From Chaetoceros tenuissimus (Eukaryota; Bacillariophyta; Thalassiosirophyceae; Chaetocerotales; Chaetocerotaceae), in NCBI GenBank assembly GCA_021927905.1, contig BLLK01000074.1, positions 372,001 to 436,000 of the forward strand: a stretch of 64,000 bases of DNA, given 5' to 3'. Every line of letters begins with the position of its first letter. Position 1 is the first letter of the stretch. Below, one piece after another: positions 1-9,267 of this stretch. Under the pieces are notes generated by a model. The model was given only the letters and a program-made list of their open reading frames with translations, was not told where the DNA came from and did not search any database. The position numbers and the translations under genes were made by a program.

Positions 1-539
1 CGAAGACTTTACATTCTTCTGGCTCGATTGGAGCATCAAAGAAGAAAGATGGTGTGATGTCCTTCTTATCAAACCGAACATGTGCCTTCATTTCATCTAA
101 AATGAAAGAAGAATCGTCTAAGTTACACATCTCAAAGGTAATCTTGACAGTGACTGGCTCAATAGAGCAACTGCCATCTTCCTTGAGTTCAGCAACAGCA
201 AATGGTTTCTCTTCGCCGTTTTCCATGCTATTGATACAGCTTTTACCATCCAAAGGACCACCTACAATAACACATGAAATACGTGTCTATTACATTTAAA
301 ATATGGGTTAGTTTCGGAATAAATCTAGTAATGAAGACTCATAGCAAGATATCTATTCCCGTCGCTCAGTATACCGAACTACTCGTGTCAACCTTCACAT
401 CACATTTTCCCTTCAAATTATTTCAAACTCTACTCACTTCTGTGTTACAATCACATGTATTTGGATTTGGGAAGTCCCATTGTGCGTATGCACTCAGGGA
501 CTGATATAGAAGTAATGATATCGCTTTGAAAGATCTCAT
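1..539 (-). CDS. Secreted protein, 5' part of a gene running off the left edge
   Basis: Two exons are visible on the minus strand. Exon 1 (539..434) starts with ATG and encodes a clear signal peptide, MRSFKAISLLLYQSLSAYA, followed by QWDFPNPNTCDC. The intron (433..262, 172 bp) begins GTAGAG and ends TTATTGTAG, and the phase-1 junction gives TEVSGPLDG. Exon 2 (261..1) stays open to the window edge with Cys-bearing sequence such as GKSCINSMENGEEKPF and DGSCSIEPVTVKITFEMCN. The even spacing of cysteines fits an extracellular disulfide-bonded beta-rich protein. I do not recognise the family. A GTGAGT donor lies 7 bases upstream but breaks the frame with this acceptor. The 3' end and any later domains lie outside the window. 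Confidence 0.72.
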
Positions 540-1954
540 CTAAGAGGGGTTCTTTGTTTTATGAAAAGATTTCTTTTGGATGAAGCCTCTAAGATAGCCA
601 TCCCTTCCATTCCTATTGATTCCTCATCCATCCTTCTTTCGGAAGCCTTGATTCAATCAAACATGTGAAGCATGATCTCAGCTATTTCTCTATGAATTTC
701 ACGTGATGTTGAGTTATGACAGCTGTCAAAATTTGAAGAAAGGTCGAAAAGTCCGAAGTTGATCTTGCAAAGCCGAAAAGGGATTGAAATTGATGAGAAT
801 CGTACATCAGATAGGGTTCGGATATCATCCGCATGCATTCATTCTTCAAGAGTGGCACCTTCCTCTACATTTACTTAAGCCCCTTTGATGTTAGACTTCG
901 CATGATCAGAATGGTGGTGCTCGTATTCAGATATTTGCTTCCTCTTCAGCAGCTGCTTTTCTGTAAACCTCCCTTCTTGCAACGGATAGGAAATAGATCT
1001 TTGGCAGCAACTTGAACACAATAGCAATTGCTTTTTGAAAATAATTCCAGTGATATGCGAGCCTTGCAAACTGAGAGACGAAGGCGAATGCAAAAATTCC
1101 TCTGATCCCCTTTCAACTTTTTATAAAATAAAAGCTGACTATATCGTTTGCAATTTTGGAATCAATTATAATTCGCCAGCTCCATGCTGGAAACTTGACT
1201 CAATAGTAGGATTGGTAACAATGAAACTGTAGCATCTCCTTATTGTTTCAATGTATATCATCGCATGTGTTGACATTCCTTGTTGATGTTTTCTCTCGGT
1301 TGCTAAAGTGCATTCGAAATGAAGATCTCTTTCATATCCACAATTGGAGAATTCAAATTAGCCGCAAAAATGAGTAGATATAGGATAGGTATCAGCAACC
1401 ATTCTGCATATCTAGGTATCACGCTGTATCATCATCTGTAAAAGAAACATTGTGGACTTCAAATCATTATAGTGTCGCTCAAATTCACACATGTATATCT
1501 TGAAAAATGAAGCTTTGTAAACAACTGTTCTCAAATCGTAAATTTACAATGGAAATGTGAGTAGGCATTTTGATAAAGTCAAGAAGTAACTTTGAAGTAG
1601 AGACCGGCGAATGGGTTCTCCTTTTTGCACATGAATCTTGTGCACCTAATGAGTCCTGTAGAGCACCTTTCCCCGACACCATTGAAGAATTACTGTAGGA
1701 ATTTGAGAGGAAAGATTGCGAAGCCTATTGAACGGGACTGCAGTCGTGCGCACTATGGATGTGATTGCAGCAGAATCCTTTTTATGAAAAAGATAGAAAG
1801 ACGAAGAAAAGAGTAGAAGAAGAGTGACGATCTTTTAGATCTTCTTTTTCAAAACACGTATTGAATGCTAAATGAAAAGATACTGGCATCAGGTACATCA
1901 ATAAGATAGTTCTAGCTTATTCATATCTACCTCTATCTGCAACTAAAGCTAAAG
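540..1954. other. Intergenic spacer, no gene recognised
   Basis: About 1.4 kb between divergent genes. Only short open frames (up to about 65-72 codons) occur, without recognisable motifs, signal peptides or splice-linked partners. The stretch just before 1955 should hold the promoter and 5' UTR of the POR-like gene. Confidence 0.6.
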
Positions 1955-3298
1955 ATGAAGTCACTCGGAACTCTTCTCGTTTCGGCTTTGATGAGTCAAG
2001 CATTGGCCTTCAGTAGCATCAAGCCGACCATCTCAAAAGCAACTCTTGACAGCAGCAGTCTTTTCTCGACACCTCAAAATGAATTTGAACCAGAAAGCTC
2101 TTCTACTTCATCTACTTCCTTATCTCGTAGATCTGCCTTATCAAAGTCTGCTCAGGCTCTCGCTACTTTACTTGTAGCAGATACAGTATCAAGCTCTCCA
2201 GCTTTTGCAGACATTTCATATCCCTTCACATCTCCCAAAACGATCCTCATCACAGGCAGTAACAGTGGCATAGGCTTCGATGCAGCTGAACGAATGGCAA
2301 AACAAGGCCATACCATAATTCTAGCATGTAGATCATTCTTCAAAGCCAATACAGCAGCTACACAAATATCAGAAAAATTAAACGACCCATCTTTAAAACT
2401 CATTCCCAAAGAATGTGATTTGGCAAATTTAAAAAGTGTCCAAAAGTTAATTGATGATTTGGTAGCGGATAATATCAAACTTGATGCACTTTGTTTGAAT
2501 GCGGGTATTGCGAGAAATACTGCTGCAAAAGATGTTGCGAGGACGGAACAGGGGTTTGAATTGACCATTGGGACCAATCATCTTGGGCATTTTTATTTGA
2601 CCAATCAAATTTTGAATAATTCACTTTTGAAAGATGGTGGAAATATTGTAGTGACTGCTTCGGGGTAAGTTGTTTCTATGTTTCTATATTGTATTATTAT
2701 TTAGAATGAAATGTAAATGATACTCATTACTGTACATTTTAGAGTCCATGATCCTGATAGTCCAGGAGGTGCTCAAGGTTCAAAAGCAACATTGGGTTCA
2801 TTGCAAGGATTGGAAAAAGCCGTTGCGGATGGAACTGGGCAATTTGATATGGTGGATGGCAATGAATTCGATCCAGATAAGTCATACAAAGATTCAAAAT
2901 TGTGCAACGTATTTTTCATGAGAGAGCTACAAAAGCGTTTGGATGAATCAGGTAAAGGCATCAAGGCTGTGGCGTTCAATCCAGGTCTCATTGTTGGAAC
3001 AGGATTGTTTAGAGATCAAAATCCTATCTTTACTCGTATCTTTGACTTTGCGGCTACTGACTTGCTAAAGGTTGGTGAGAATACCCATTGGGGAGGTGGT
3101 GCACTTGAATACTTGACTTTGGATTCCAATGCGATTGGAAAAGGTGGATTGTATTATACTAGCCCACCGGGTAGCAGTAAATATGGCGATGCAGCATTTG
3201 GCAATCAATTCACCATCACTGATGTTAGTAAAGAAGCTATGGATTCTGCAAAGGGTAAACGTCTCTGGGAATTGAGCGAAAAATTAGTTGGTTTGTAA
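1955..3298 (+). CDS. POR: Light-dependent protochlorophyllide oxidoreductase-like SDR, plastid-targeted
   Basis: Two exons (1955..2664 and 2743..3298; 78-bp intron GTAAGT..TTTTAG, phase 2) give about 421 residues. The N-terminus is a bipartite plastid presequence: a signal peptide ending SQALA followed by FSS. A second, Tat-like segment follows, with twin arginine at 58-59 (SRRSAL), a hydrophobic stretch and an AFA cleavage-type site near 85. The Rossmann motif TGSNSGIG is at about 100-107, NAG at about 167, and the catalytic YKDSK at 285-289 in the LPOR-style context YKDSKLCN. The C-terminus ends in LWELSEKLVGL, very close to the LPOR C-terminus. LPORs reduce protochlorophyllide to chlorophyllide with NADPH and light. 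The predicted lumen-type second signal is unusual, so this may be a POR-like paralogue with another substrate. Confidence 0.82.
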
Positions 3299-3427
3299 AG
3301 TGAATTCTAGTAAATCTATAGCTTGGATTCAAAACATTAGCATGGATTTTGTTCTTGATGTTTTGACTTTTCGCATACTAGATTACACAAAAGACTATAA
3401 ATATATGAATATAAATCTATTTACTCG

Positions 3428-5239
3428 TTATGACATCAAATACATGCTGAAGCCAATCATTATTATTATCAACTTGCTCCCAGTTGATAATACTTGTGCA
3501 GCACTTGTAGGTTGATCAATAGTTCCACCTGTTGGGGCTTGATTCGGAGGATTGAGTTTTTTGCCTTTCGTGTAGATATCCGTTTCTTCTCCTTCATACC
3601 CAACACACTGGTAACAACTAAAAATATTCCTAGGATCATACAATTCTTTAATCTCAAGAAGTCGCTCATAATGCTCACCCCATATGGATTCTCTCCAATT
3701 TGGTTCAAGCGATCCAACGTGATTTTTACTTGCACCAGTCACATTGTTGGGAAGTTTCTCGAGCAGTTTTTCATAGCCAATTTGATTGGCTGTTAGCAAG
3801 AAGGCACTTTCCCGAAATGCAGGATGTACACTTGTCTCTGATTCTGGAATCTTATTGATGTTCTGACCAAGTAATACATTCGTATATCCCAAAGTGTTTG
3901 ATTTTGCCAAACTTTCAAGAAGCTGATAATGCTCTACAGTCTGTTCAGTTGCAAAATCATGTGGTACCAAACGCGAGAAAGAAGTTTCAGCAACATATGC
4001 CTGTCCAGTTGTCTCTTCTAATTCTGGGAGCACTCGACTCCAACTGTCATAGCTTCTGGTATGATTTTTCTCCCAAAAGGAAAGTGGAAGATTCAAATTG
4101 GTCATTGCAAACTCAATAAAGTCATCGAGAAATGTAACTTGAGCCCCACGAGGAAAGCCTGCAAAGTACATATCAAGCCCAAACCAAGAGAAACGACCGC
4201 CCCATCTAGAGTCTATATTTGGAAGATTCTCAGCAACGTACTTGAGGAAAGTACTAACAGTTGTATCATTGCTACTGCTTTCTTCAAGGTTGAAACTGAA
4301 GCGAACAATTGGAGTTGGCGCATGCAACTTATAATTCATGTGAGTAACAATCCCAAAGGAACCACCCCCACCACCTCTCAAAGCCCAGAACAAATCTGAA
4401 TTGGTACATCGATCAGCAATAACTACAGCACTACTTGGAAGAACGACACGGAAATCTACGACATTGTCAACTCCTAATCCATAGTGACGACTAGTAAAGG
4501 ACACTCCTCCTCCTTGAATGAATCCTCCAGACGCACTCACAGTCCACTCACTAGCAGATACGAAATGATAGTCATCTCCAACAGCTTCAGCAATACTCTT
4601 GAAATTCTGTCCAGCAGCCACTCCAATCACATTATGACTCTCAGTATCCCCACAAGAATCTTGGTAATCAAGTTGAATAGTATTATCTTCAGGATACTGC
4701 GCTAACCAAATCAAAAGCGTATCTTTCGCCGTACTCGCTCCAGACAGGGAATGTCCAGTACTCTTTACCGATACCTTGATATTATACTTATTGGCAAATT
4801 GCACTCCAGTCACGATATCCTTTTCTTCCTTGGCCATTAGCACATATGCGGGAAGATTATCCCTCTTTGCACCCAATTCACCAAGACAGAAACTATTGGT
4901 GCAATCTGAATACTGCATACATATTCCCTCTCCTCTCATATCTTTTGCAATATCAAATGGGCTGGTCATATGCTCATTATCGATATAACACAAGTCTTCG
5001 TAATCACTGGATTCAAAGGGACCGTATAACTCCGCAAGAAGAGATAGATCTCGAGATAGTTTGAGCCACTCTCCAGTTTTTGGCCAATCAGGGTCTGACT
5101 GATTATTATATTTTCTTGCTGATACTTGACAGTTTTGAAGTATGCCAAGTACAGAGCTCAATAGCAAACATGTTCGTATTTGCGATGTGGAAATCATGAT
5201 GGATGCTATAGAATTGAATATGAATATAAGGTAACCCAA
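3428..5239 (-). CDS. Berberine bridge enzyme-like FAD-linked oxidase, probably GPI-anchored
   Basis: Uninterrupted frame of 603 codons. The likely start is the in-frame Met at 5197, which gives a compact signal peptide (MISTSQIRTCLLLSSVLG...CQVSA) and 589 residues. The PCMH-type FAD domain includes VKSTGHSLSG, whose His (about residue 149 from that start) matches the histidine that carries covalent FAD in the family. It also has the glycine-rich WALRGGGGGSFGIVT. The C-terminal BBE signature is present as WGEHYERLLEIKELYDPRNIF. The protein ends with small residues and a hydrophobic tail (SKLIIIMIGFSMYLMS), as in GPI-anchored proteins. Family members oxidise sugars, alcohols or alkaloid-like substrates; the substrate here cannot be read. 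Its 3' end faces the POR-like gene. Confidence 0.85.
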   Translation of the reverse strand: MGYLIFIFNSIASIMISTSQIRTCLLLSSVLGILQNCQVSARKYNNQSDPDWPKTGEWLKLSRDLSLLAELYGPFESSDYEDLCYIDNEHMTSPFDIAKDMRGEGICMQYSDCTNSFCLGELGAKRDNLPAYVLMAKEEKDIVTGVQFANKYNIKVSVKSTGHSLSGASTAKDTLLIWLAQYPEDNTIQLDYQDSCGDTESHNVIGVAAGQNFKSIAEAVGDDYHFVSASEWTVSASGGFIQGGGVSFTSRHYGLGVDNVVDFRVVLPSSAVVIADRCTNSDLFWALRGGGGGSFGIVTHMNYKLHAPTPIVRFSFNLEESSSNDTTVSTFLKYVAENLPNIDSRWGGRFSWFGLDMYFAGFPRGAQVTFLDDFIEFAMTNLNLPLSFWEKNHTRSYDSWSRVLPELEETTGQAYVAETSFSRLVPHDFATEQTVEHYQLLESLAKSNTLGYTNVLLGQNINKIPESETSVHPAFRESAFLLTANQIGYEKLLEKLPNNVTGASKNHVGSLEPNWRESIWGEHYERLLEIKELYDPRNIFSCYQCVGYEGEETDIYTKGKKLNPPNQAPTGGTIDQPTSAAQVLSTGSKLIIIMIGFSMYLMS

Positions 5240-5972
5240 AATGTGTATGTATTCTGTTTCTAGATTTCAAAATTCAACAAACTGTAGGATGCACCCAAGA
5301 AAAAAGAAAAAAGAATGAGTATCTGGAAATGACAAGGTTCATAGAAACTTTGCACAAGAGTACAAAAGCCGACGAGAAAAGAAAAGCTACAGTACTCACC
5401 TATTTTGCAATGTGTAATTGAATTGAATATGATGTGTTTATTCGTAATGTAATGTAATAAAAGTGAAGAAAGAATGGCAAACTTGCAATCAGTACTTTGT
5501 TTGCGCTTCTCTGTCGTGCTTCGTGCATCGCTTGTTCCGACTCTGTCGCACCTCTTCAACTCAGAATTTTGGCCATCTAAATAAATAAGCTGTTGACACT
5601 TGTCAAAACTTAAAAATGACCAAATAAAAGACCAAAATAGCTTACCTTGGATGGCTATCGGATGGCCAAATGAGAATGTTGGACAATGACGTCTTATTTC
5701 AACACAACGGTCTGGTAGAACGTCGTTTTAGAAAAAACACAACACTGAATTGTACAGTGGTATTAACCCCAGATCAATATAAATAAGAGCAAGGATCAAA
5801 GGATTCATTAAGGATCGAGCACAAGTTGTAGCAGCGATTCGACCAGCCACTCGTCGATAGCTAGAAGGGTTTCAGAGAAGTAAGAAAAATAGAAATAGAG
5901 ATGCAAATGCAATAGTTTCTAGTATCTGCTAGTCTACAATAATACTGTTCTGCTTCCAAAAAAGAAAAGATT
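5240..5972. other. Divergent promoter region with a short inverted repeat
   Basis: 733 bp between the outward-facing flavoenzyme and sulfotransferase genes. No convincing gene. The stretch from about 5572 to 5670 has 9-bp inverted arms (TTGGCCATC ... GATGGCCAA). A TATA-like AATATAAATAAG lies near 5777, about 200 bp before the sulfotransferase start. Confidence 0.5.
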
Positions 5973-7154
5973 ATGAAGGCAATACATCAGCAACAGACCA
6001 ATAGGAAAAAGAAAAAGAAATCAGCAAGACGGATACAGTTAGTTCTCCTAAGTTCATTGGTGATATGTTGGACATGTCTATTTCGAAAGGTATTCAATCA
6101 ATCTGAGAGATTCAATTATTTTGACCTTAATAGTTTACTCAGTGACAGCATCAACAGTACCAATATCTACAATGGGAACGATACAAACTTGACATCAAAT
6201 AGGAAACAACGCAAGAAGCTATTATTTATCTTGGGGGCGGGGCGAAGTGGTACATCGACACTTGCTGGATTATTCATTACTCTAAACATTTACTATGGAG
6301 GGAATAGACTTAAACCTGCATCGATATATAACCAAAAAGGATACTTTGAAGATGAAGATCTAGTCATTCAAGATAAATTCATGGTGGAAGATCAAAAGTT
6401 TCGCGAGTTTTTACCTCTTAAATTTCCATTTAATAATACATTGGCAATTGAAAAGATACGGAGCAATGAAAATGGTTATTTCGACAAGGGAGGACGAGAT
6501 TTTTTAAAGAGGGTTGACTTATTTGAAAATAATCAAGATGGAAATGCCACGTTGCATTCTACTTTTGTTGTCAAGGATCCACTCGCGAGTATTACTTTGC
6601 CTACATGGCTGGAGTTTTTGGAAGAGAAACCTGTTGTGCTATTTACACATCGTCATCCTGTTGATGTTGCTAGATCTCTTCGGAAACGTAATGCGAATAT
6701 TATATCGAATCAAGGTCTCATGTATTCCATTGGATACAATCAGAATTCTATACAGAATTCTATTCAAGCAGGTTTATGTTTGGTCAGTACAAGTTATTAT
6801 AATGTCATGAATGATTCCTTGAACGAAGTACGAAGGATTGTAGCAGAACTGCAAACCAAGTGCCATGTTGAACCATCGATACCTATAAGTAGTATCTCAG
6901 GCGCTTTAGTAGATGGATTCGTTGATCATGGATTAAGACATGACTTTGAGAAGCCAAAAGAATTAGGAGATACAGAATGTGAATTAGATGACTGGGGTTT
7001 GAAAAGTTACAAAAAGGCAAATTTGGTAGACCAGAATCAGCATAATGGTATTTTCTTTACTGCCATGAAGATTTATTGTGATATTGAGAATGGGAAAGCT
7101 TTTGAAAAGGACTATGAATGGCCAGAAGTTAGCAAGATGAAACGGAAAGAATAA
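5973..7154 (+). CDS. Type II membrane sulfotransferase
   Basis: A 393-residue intact frame. A basic cytosolic N-terminus (RKKKKKSARR) precedes one membrane helix at about residues 20-38, the layout of Golgi type II enzymes. The PAPS-binding 5' loop reads LGAGRSGTSTLAGL (about 88-100). The 3'-phosphate motif reads THRHPVDVARSLRKR (about 224-239). Several N-glycosylation sequons (NST, NGND, NNT) suit a lumenal catalytic domain. It would transfer sulfate from PAPS to a glycan or protein; the acceptor cannot be told. Two other sulfotransferase loci lie at 38270-39655 (disrupted) and 45478-46882. Family call is firm, specificity unknown. Confidence 0.8.
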   Translation: MKAIHQQQTNRKKKKKSARRIQLVLLSSLVICWTCLFRKVFNQSERFNYFDLNSLLSDSINSTNIYNGNDTNLTSNRKQRKKLLFILGAGRSGTSTLAGLFITLNIYYGGNRLKPASIYNQKGYFEDEDLVIQDKFMVEDQKFREFLPLKFPFNNTLAIEKIRSNENGYFDKGGRDFLKRVDLFENNQDGNATLHSTFVVKDPLASITLPTWLEFLEEKPVVLFTHRHPVDVARSLRKRNANIISNQGLMYSIGYNQNSIQNSIQAGLCLVSTSYYNVMNDSLNEVRRIVAELQTKCHVEPSIPISSISGALVDGFVDHGLRHDFEKPKELGDTECELDDWGLKSYKKANLVDQNQHNGIFFTAMKIYCDIENGKAFEKDYEWPEVSKMKRKE

Positions 7155-7724
7155 AACTCTTCCATCATAAATCTCATAAATCTGTTCTCTAACTTAATTG
7201 TGGATTTTTTTAAAAACATGGATTGGCTCTTCAAAGCTCGTACCAGAACTAGAAAGGTACCATATGCATTTGCATTGTATTACATAAAACAATGACAACA
7301 CAACATTACCACTTCATGAAAATATCGAAAGTACGTAGTTTCGTATGTACGTACTTTCTATCAATGACTTTATTCCCACGGTTTTCGTCTTTTTTCCCTT
7401 GTTCGCAATGCAAGAATCATCATTGCGTTCTCAAATCTCAAATGTAGAAACCACGAATACTGTGGCTTTTGATAAATACTCAGCTGGGAATTAATGCTCA
7501 CTTGAAGGGAATTATAAACTTCGTTTCAGAAAAGCAGAATACCGGAAAGTATAAGAACGATTCAAATGTCACAAATAGTTGTTTCATAAAAATGATGGTC
7601 TGCACGGAAATGCTGAAACAAAGCACCGCAAAGAAATTCTACTACATGGAAACCGTCCTTTCATAATTTATCCATTATCCAATTGCCACTTTGAAGCAAA
7701 CAAATTCAACGACATCTACAGAAA
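7155..7724. other. Intergenic spacer with a perfect hairpin
   Basis: 570 bp between two plus-strand genes. It contains a perfect 11-bp inverted repeat (7327-7337 and 7348-7358). A short frame at 7579-7959 only shadows the HSF gene. Nothing else supported. Confidence 0.5.
7327..7358. repeat. Perfect inverted repeat, 11-bp arms, 10-nt loop
   Basis: Arms GAAAGTACGTA and TACGTACTTTC are exact reverse complements around a 10-nt loop. It sits 173 bp after the sulfotransferase stop and about 370 bp before the HSF start. It could be an RNA hairpin in the 3' region or a palindromic protein-binding site. Confidence 0.6.
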
Positions 7725-8736
7725 GTGCAAAAGATGGAACCAAAGCAAAATAAACCAAGAAGAGGTGTCGTCCTCCCTTTTCCAAGACGCCTTCACAAAC
7801 TTCTCCAAGTATCAGTGGTCGATCCTGCTTTGGCTTGTACAATCTCGTGGAATGAAGATGGTACCTCTTTTCGAGTCCATGATCAGAAAACTTTTGAGCG
7901 AGATATCCAGCCAACTTACTTTGACCAATCAAAGTATACTTCCTTTCGCCGTCAGTTGAATTTGTGGTCTTTCCAGCGTCTTAGCAGAACAGGACCATAT
8001 CTCACTGTGAAAGATGTGGAAGGGTATTATACTCATCCTTTGTTCAAACGAGACGAACCAAATTTGTGTGACGAGATGAGAAGATCAGGAGCTTCCTCTT
8101 CTTCCAAGAGAAGGACCTCTACTAAAGTGCTTCATTCAGCAATGCCATCCAGCAGTGCAGGTGAATCAATATCAGTCAAAAAGAACTTCAAACCAGTACA
8201 AGAAACAAGATCAGCATCAAATAGCATGAAGACCTTCTCCATCAAGCAAGAGTAGTAGGAAGAATAATACTCCTGATCAGATGACCACACAAAAAGGACT
8301 ATTGGCCAAGAACAATGCCGAAGAGAACAATATGCATTTAGTATCAGGAGTATCGAACTTGGATACCTCTAATCCTGATGCGTTTGCAGTAGTGATGATG
8401 CAAATGAAAGCGAAGGAAATGTATTTGCGAGCTCGTCTTGCTGAGCTCGACAGACAAGAAGATCTACAGACACTGCAAAGACAAGTATGGACAGCATCGC
8501 CTGTAGCAGACGATTATCTTCTTAGTACTAGTCAGCAGCAAAACAACAGGAGGAACAAACAGAAGGGCGAGGAGGAGGATGTTAGTGTTGTATCAATTGA
8601 GTCTTCAAATACTCCTAGCGCAACTCCTAATATTAGTTCTGTAACAAGACAAGGTGAAAATCATTCAAGAAGACCAAGTTGTAATATCCTCAAGAGCCAG
8701 GCAGATTTAATTCTTCGTCTACTTGCGGATGAATAA
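7725..8736 (+). CDS. HSF: Heat shock factor-type transcription factor, frame broken once
   Basis: The first frame (7725..8255) encodes a full HSF DNA-binding domain at about residues 18-112. It begins FPRRLHKLLQ, has the recognition segment SFRRQLNLWSFQRL at 73-86, and ends near YYTHPLFKRD. That frame stops at 8253. The next frame is open from 8230 to 8736 and continues with Ser/Lys-rich sequence and then a helical, heptad-like stretch (VMMQMKAKEMYLRARLAELD) that suits an HSF oligomerisation region. The two halves overlap in sequence and join if one base is gained or lost around 8228-8252, giving about 336 residues. An intron there would be only about 50 bp, below the 75-bp or longer introns seen elsewhere. 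A sequencing indel or a true frameshift are both possible. Binds heat-shock elements in the nucleus; HSFs are greatly expanded in diatoms. Confidence 0.8.
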
Positions 8737-9267
8737 GTTGCTTGTTCGCTCTCATACGTGAACGAACAAGTGAGAAGTACTGTCTTGCACGTGATAATGT
8801 TTTAAAAATAATTTCTACATCTATTTTTGGTTACTGATTTTCTACAAATGTACTTTCTGTTCTTTTTACAAAAAACTCTAGCTAGACTACTGCACCTTGT
8901 TGCAAGAACAGAAGGTTGAAGAACGAACAATTCGATACGACGATTCGGTATTTATGATGCGTACTTAGGCGGGGAGAACAAGAACCATGCTTCAAGGGCA
9001 AGGAAAATTTGACACTGTTCGGTTTTGGTATTTCGTCCTTGTTTTTTTCCCACGTTCTCGTTCTCACATGTCATGTCCAATTCTATTGATAAGTTGGCAA
9101 GCGTGTTGCCACATAAATGGAACAATGACCTCCTCACAAAAATACACATCTTCAAAAGTGGAGAGTGAAAAAAAAAAGAAACATACAATTTCGTAGCTAA
9201 TCTACAGATTAGGACTATCAATTCATAACACATCTCACTACCGTACCTTACTTAAAACCTGAATGAC
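8737..9267. other. Intergenic spacer; hairpin right after the HSF stop
   Basis: 531 bp. Directly after the HSF stop an 8-bp inverted repeat (CTTGTTCG at 8741-8748, CGAACAAG at 8763-8770) encloses a 14-nt loop, so the mRNA 3' end may fold. The remainder holds no convincing gene. Confidence 0.45.

Noticed and set aside
2152-2577. 141-codon minus-strand frame
   Set aside because: Lies wholly over the POR-like coding exon, with no motif of its own; a shadow frame.
5260-5559. 99-codon minus-strand frame with hydrophobic segments
   Set aside because: In a divergent promoter region; no recognisable motif, signal or splice partner.
5572-5670. Possible small MITE with TTGGCCATC arms
   Set aside because: Arms are only 9 bp, with imperfect extension and no target-site duplication.
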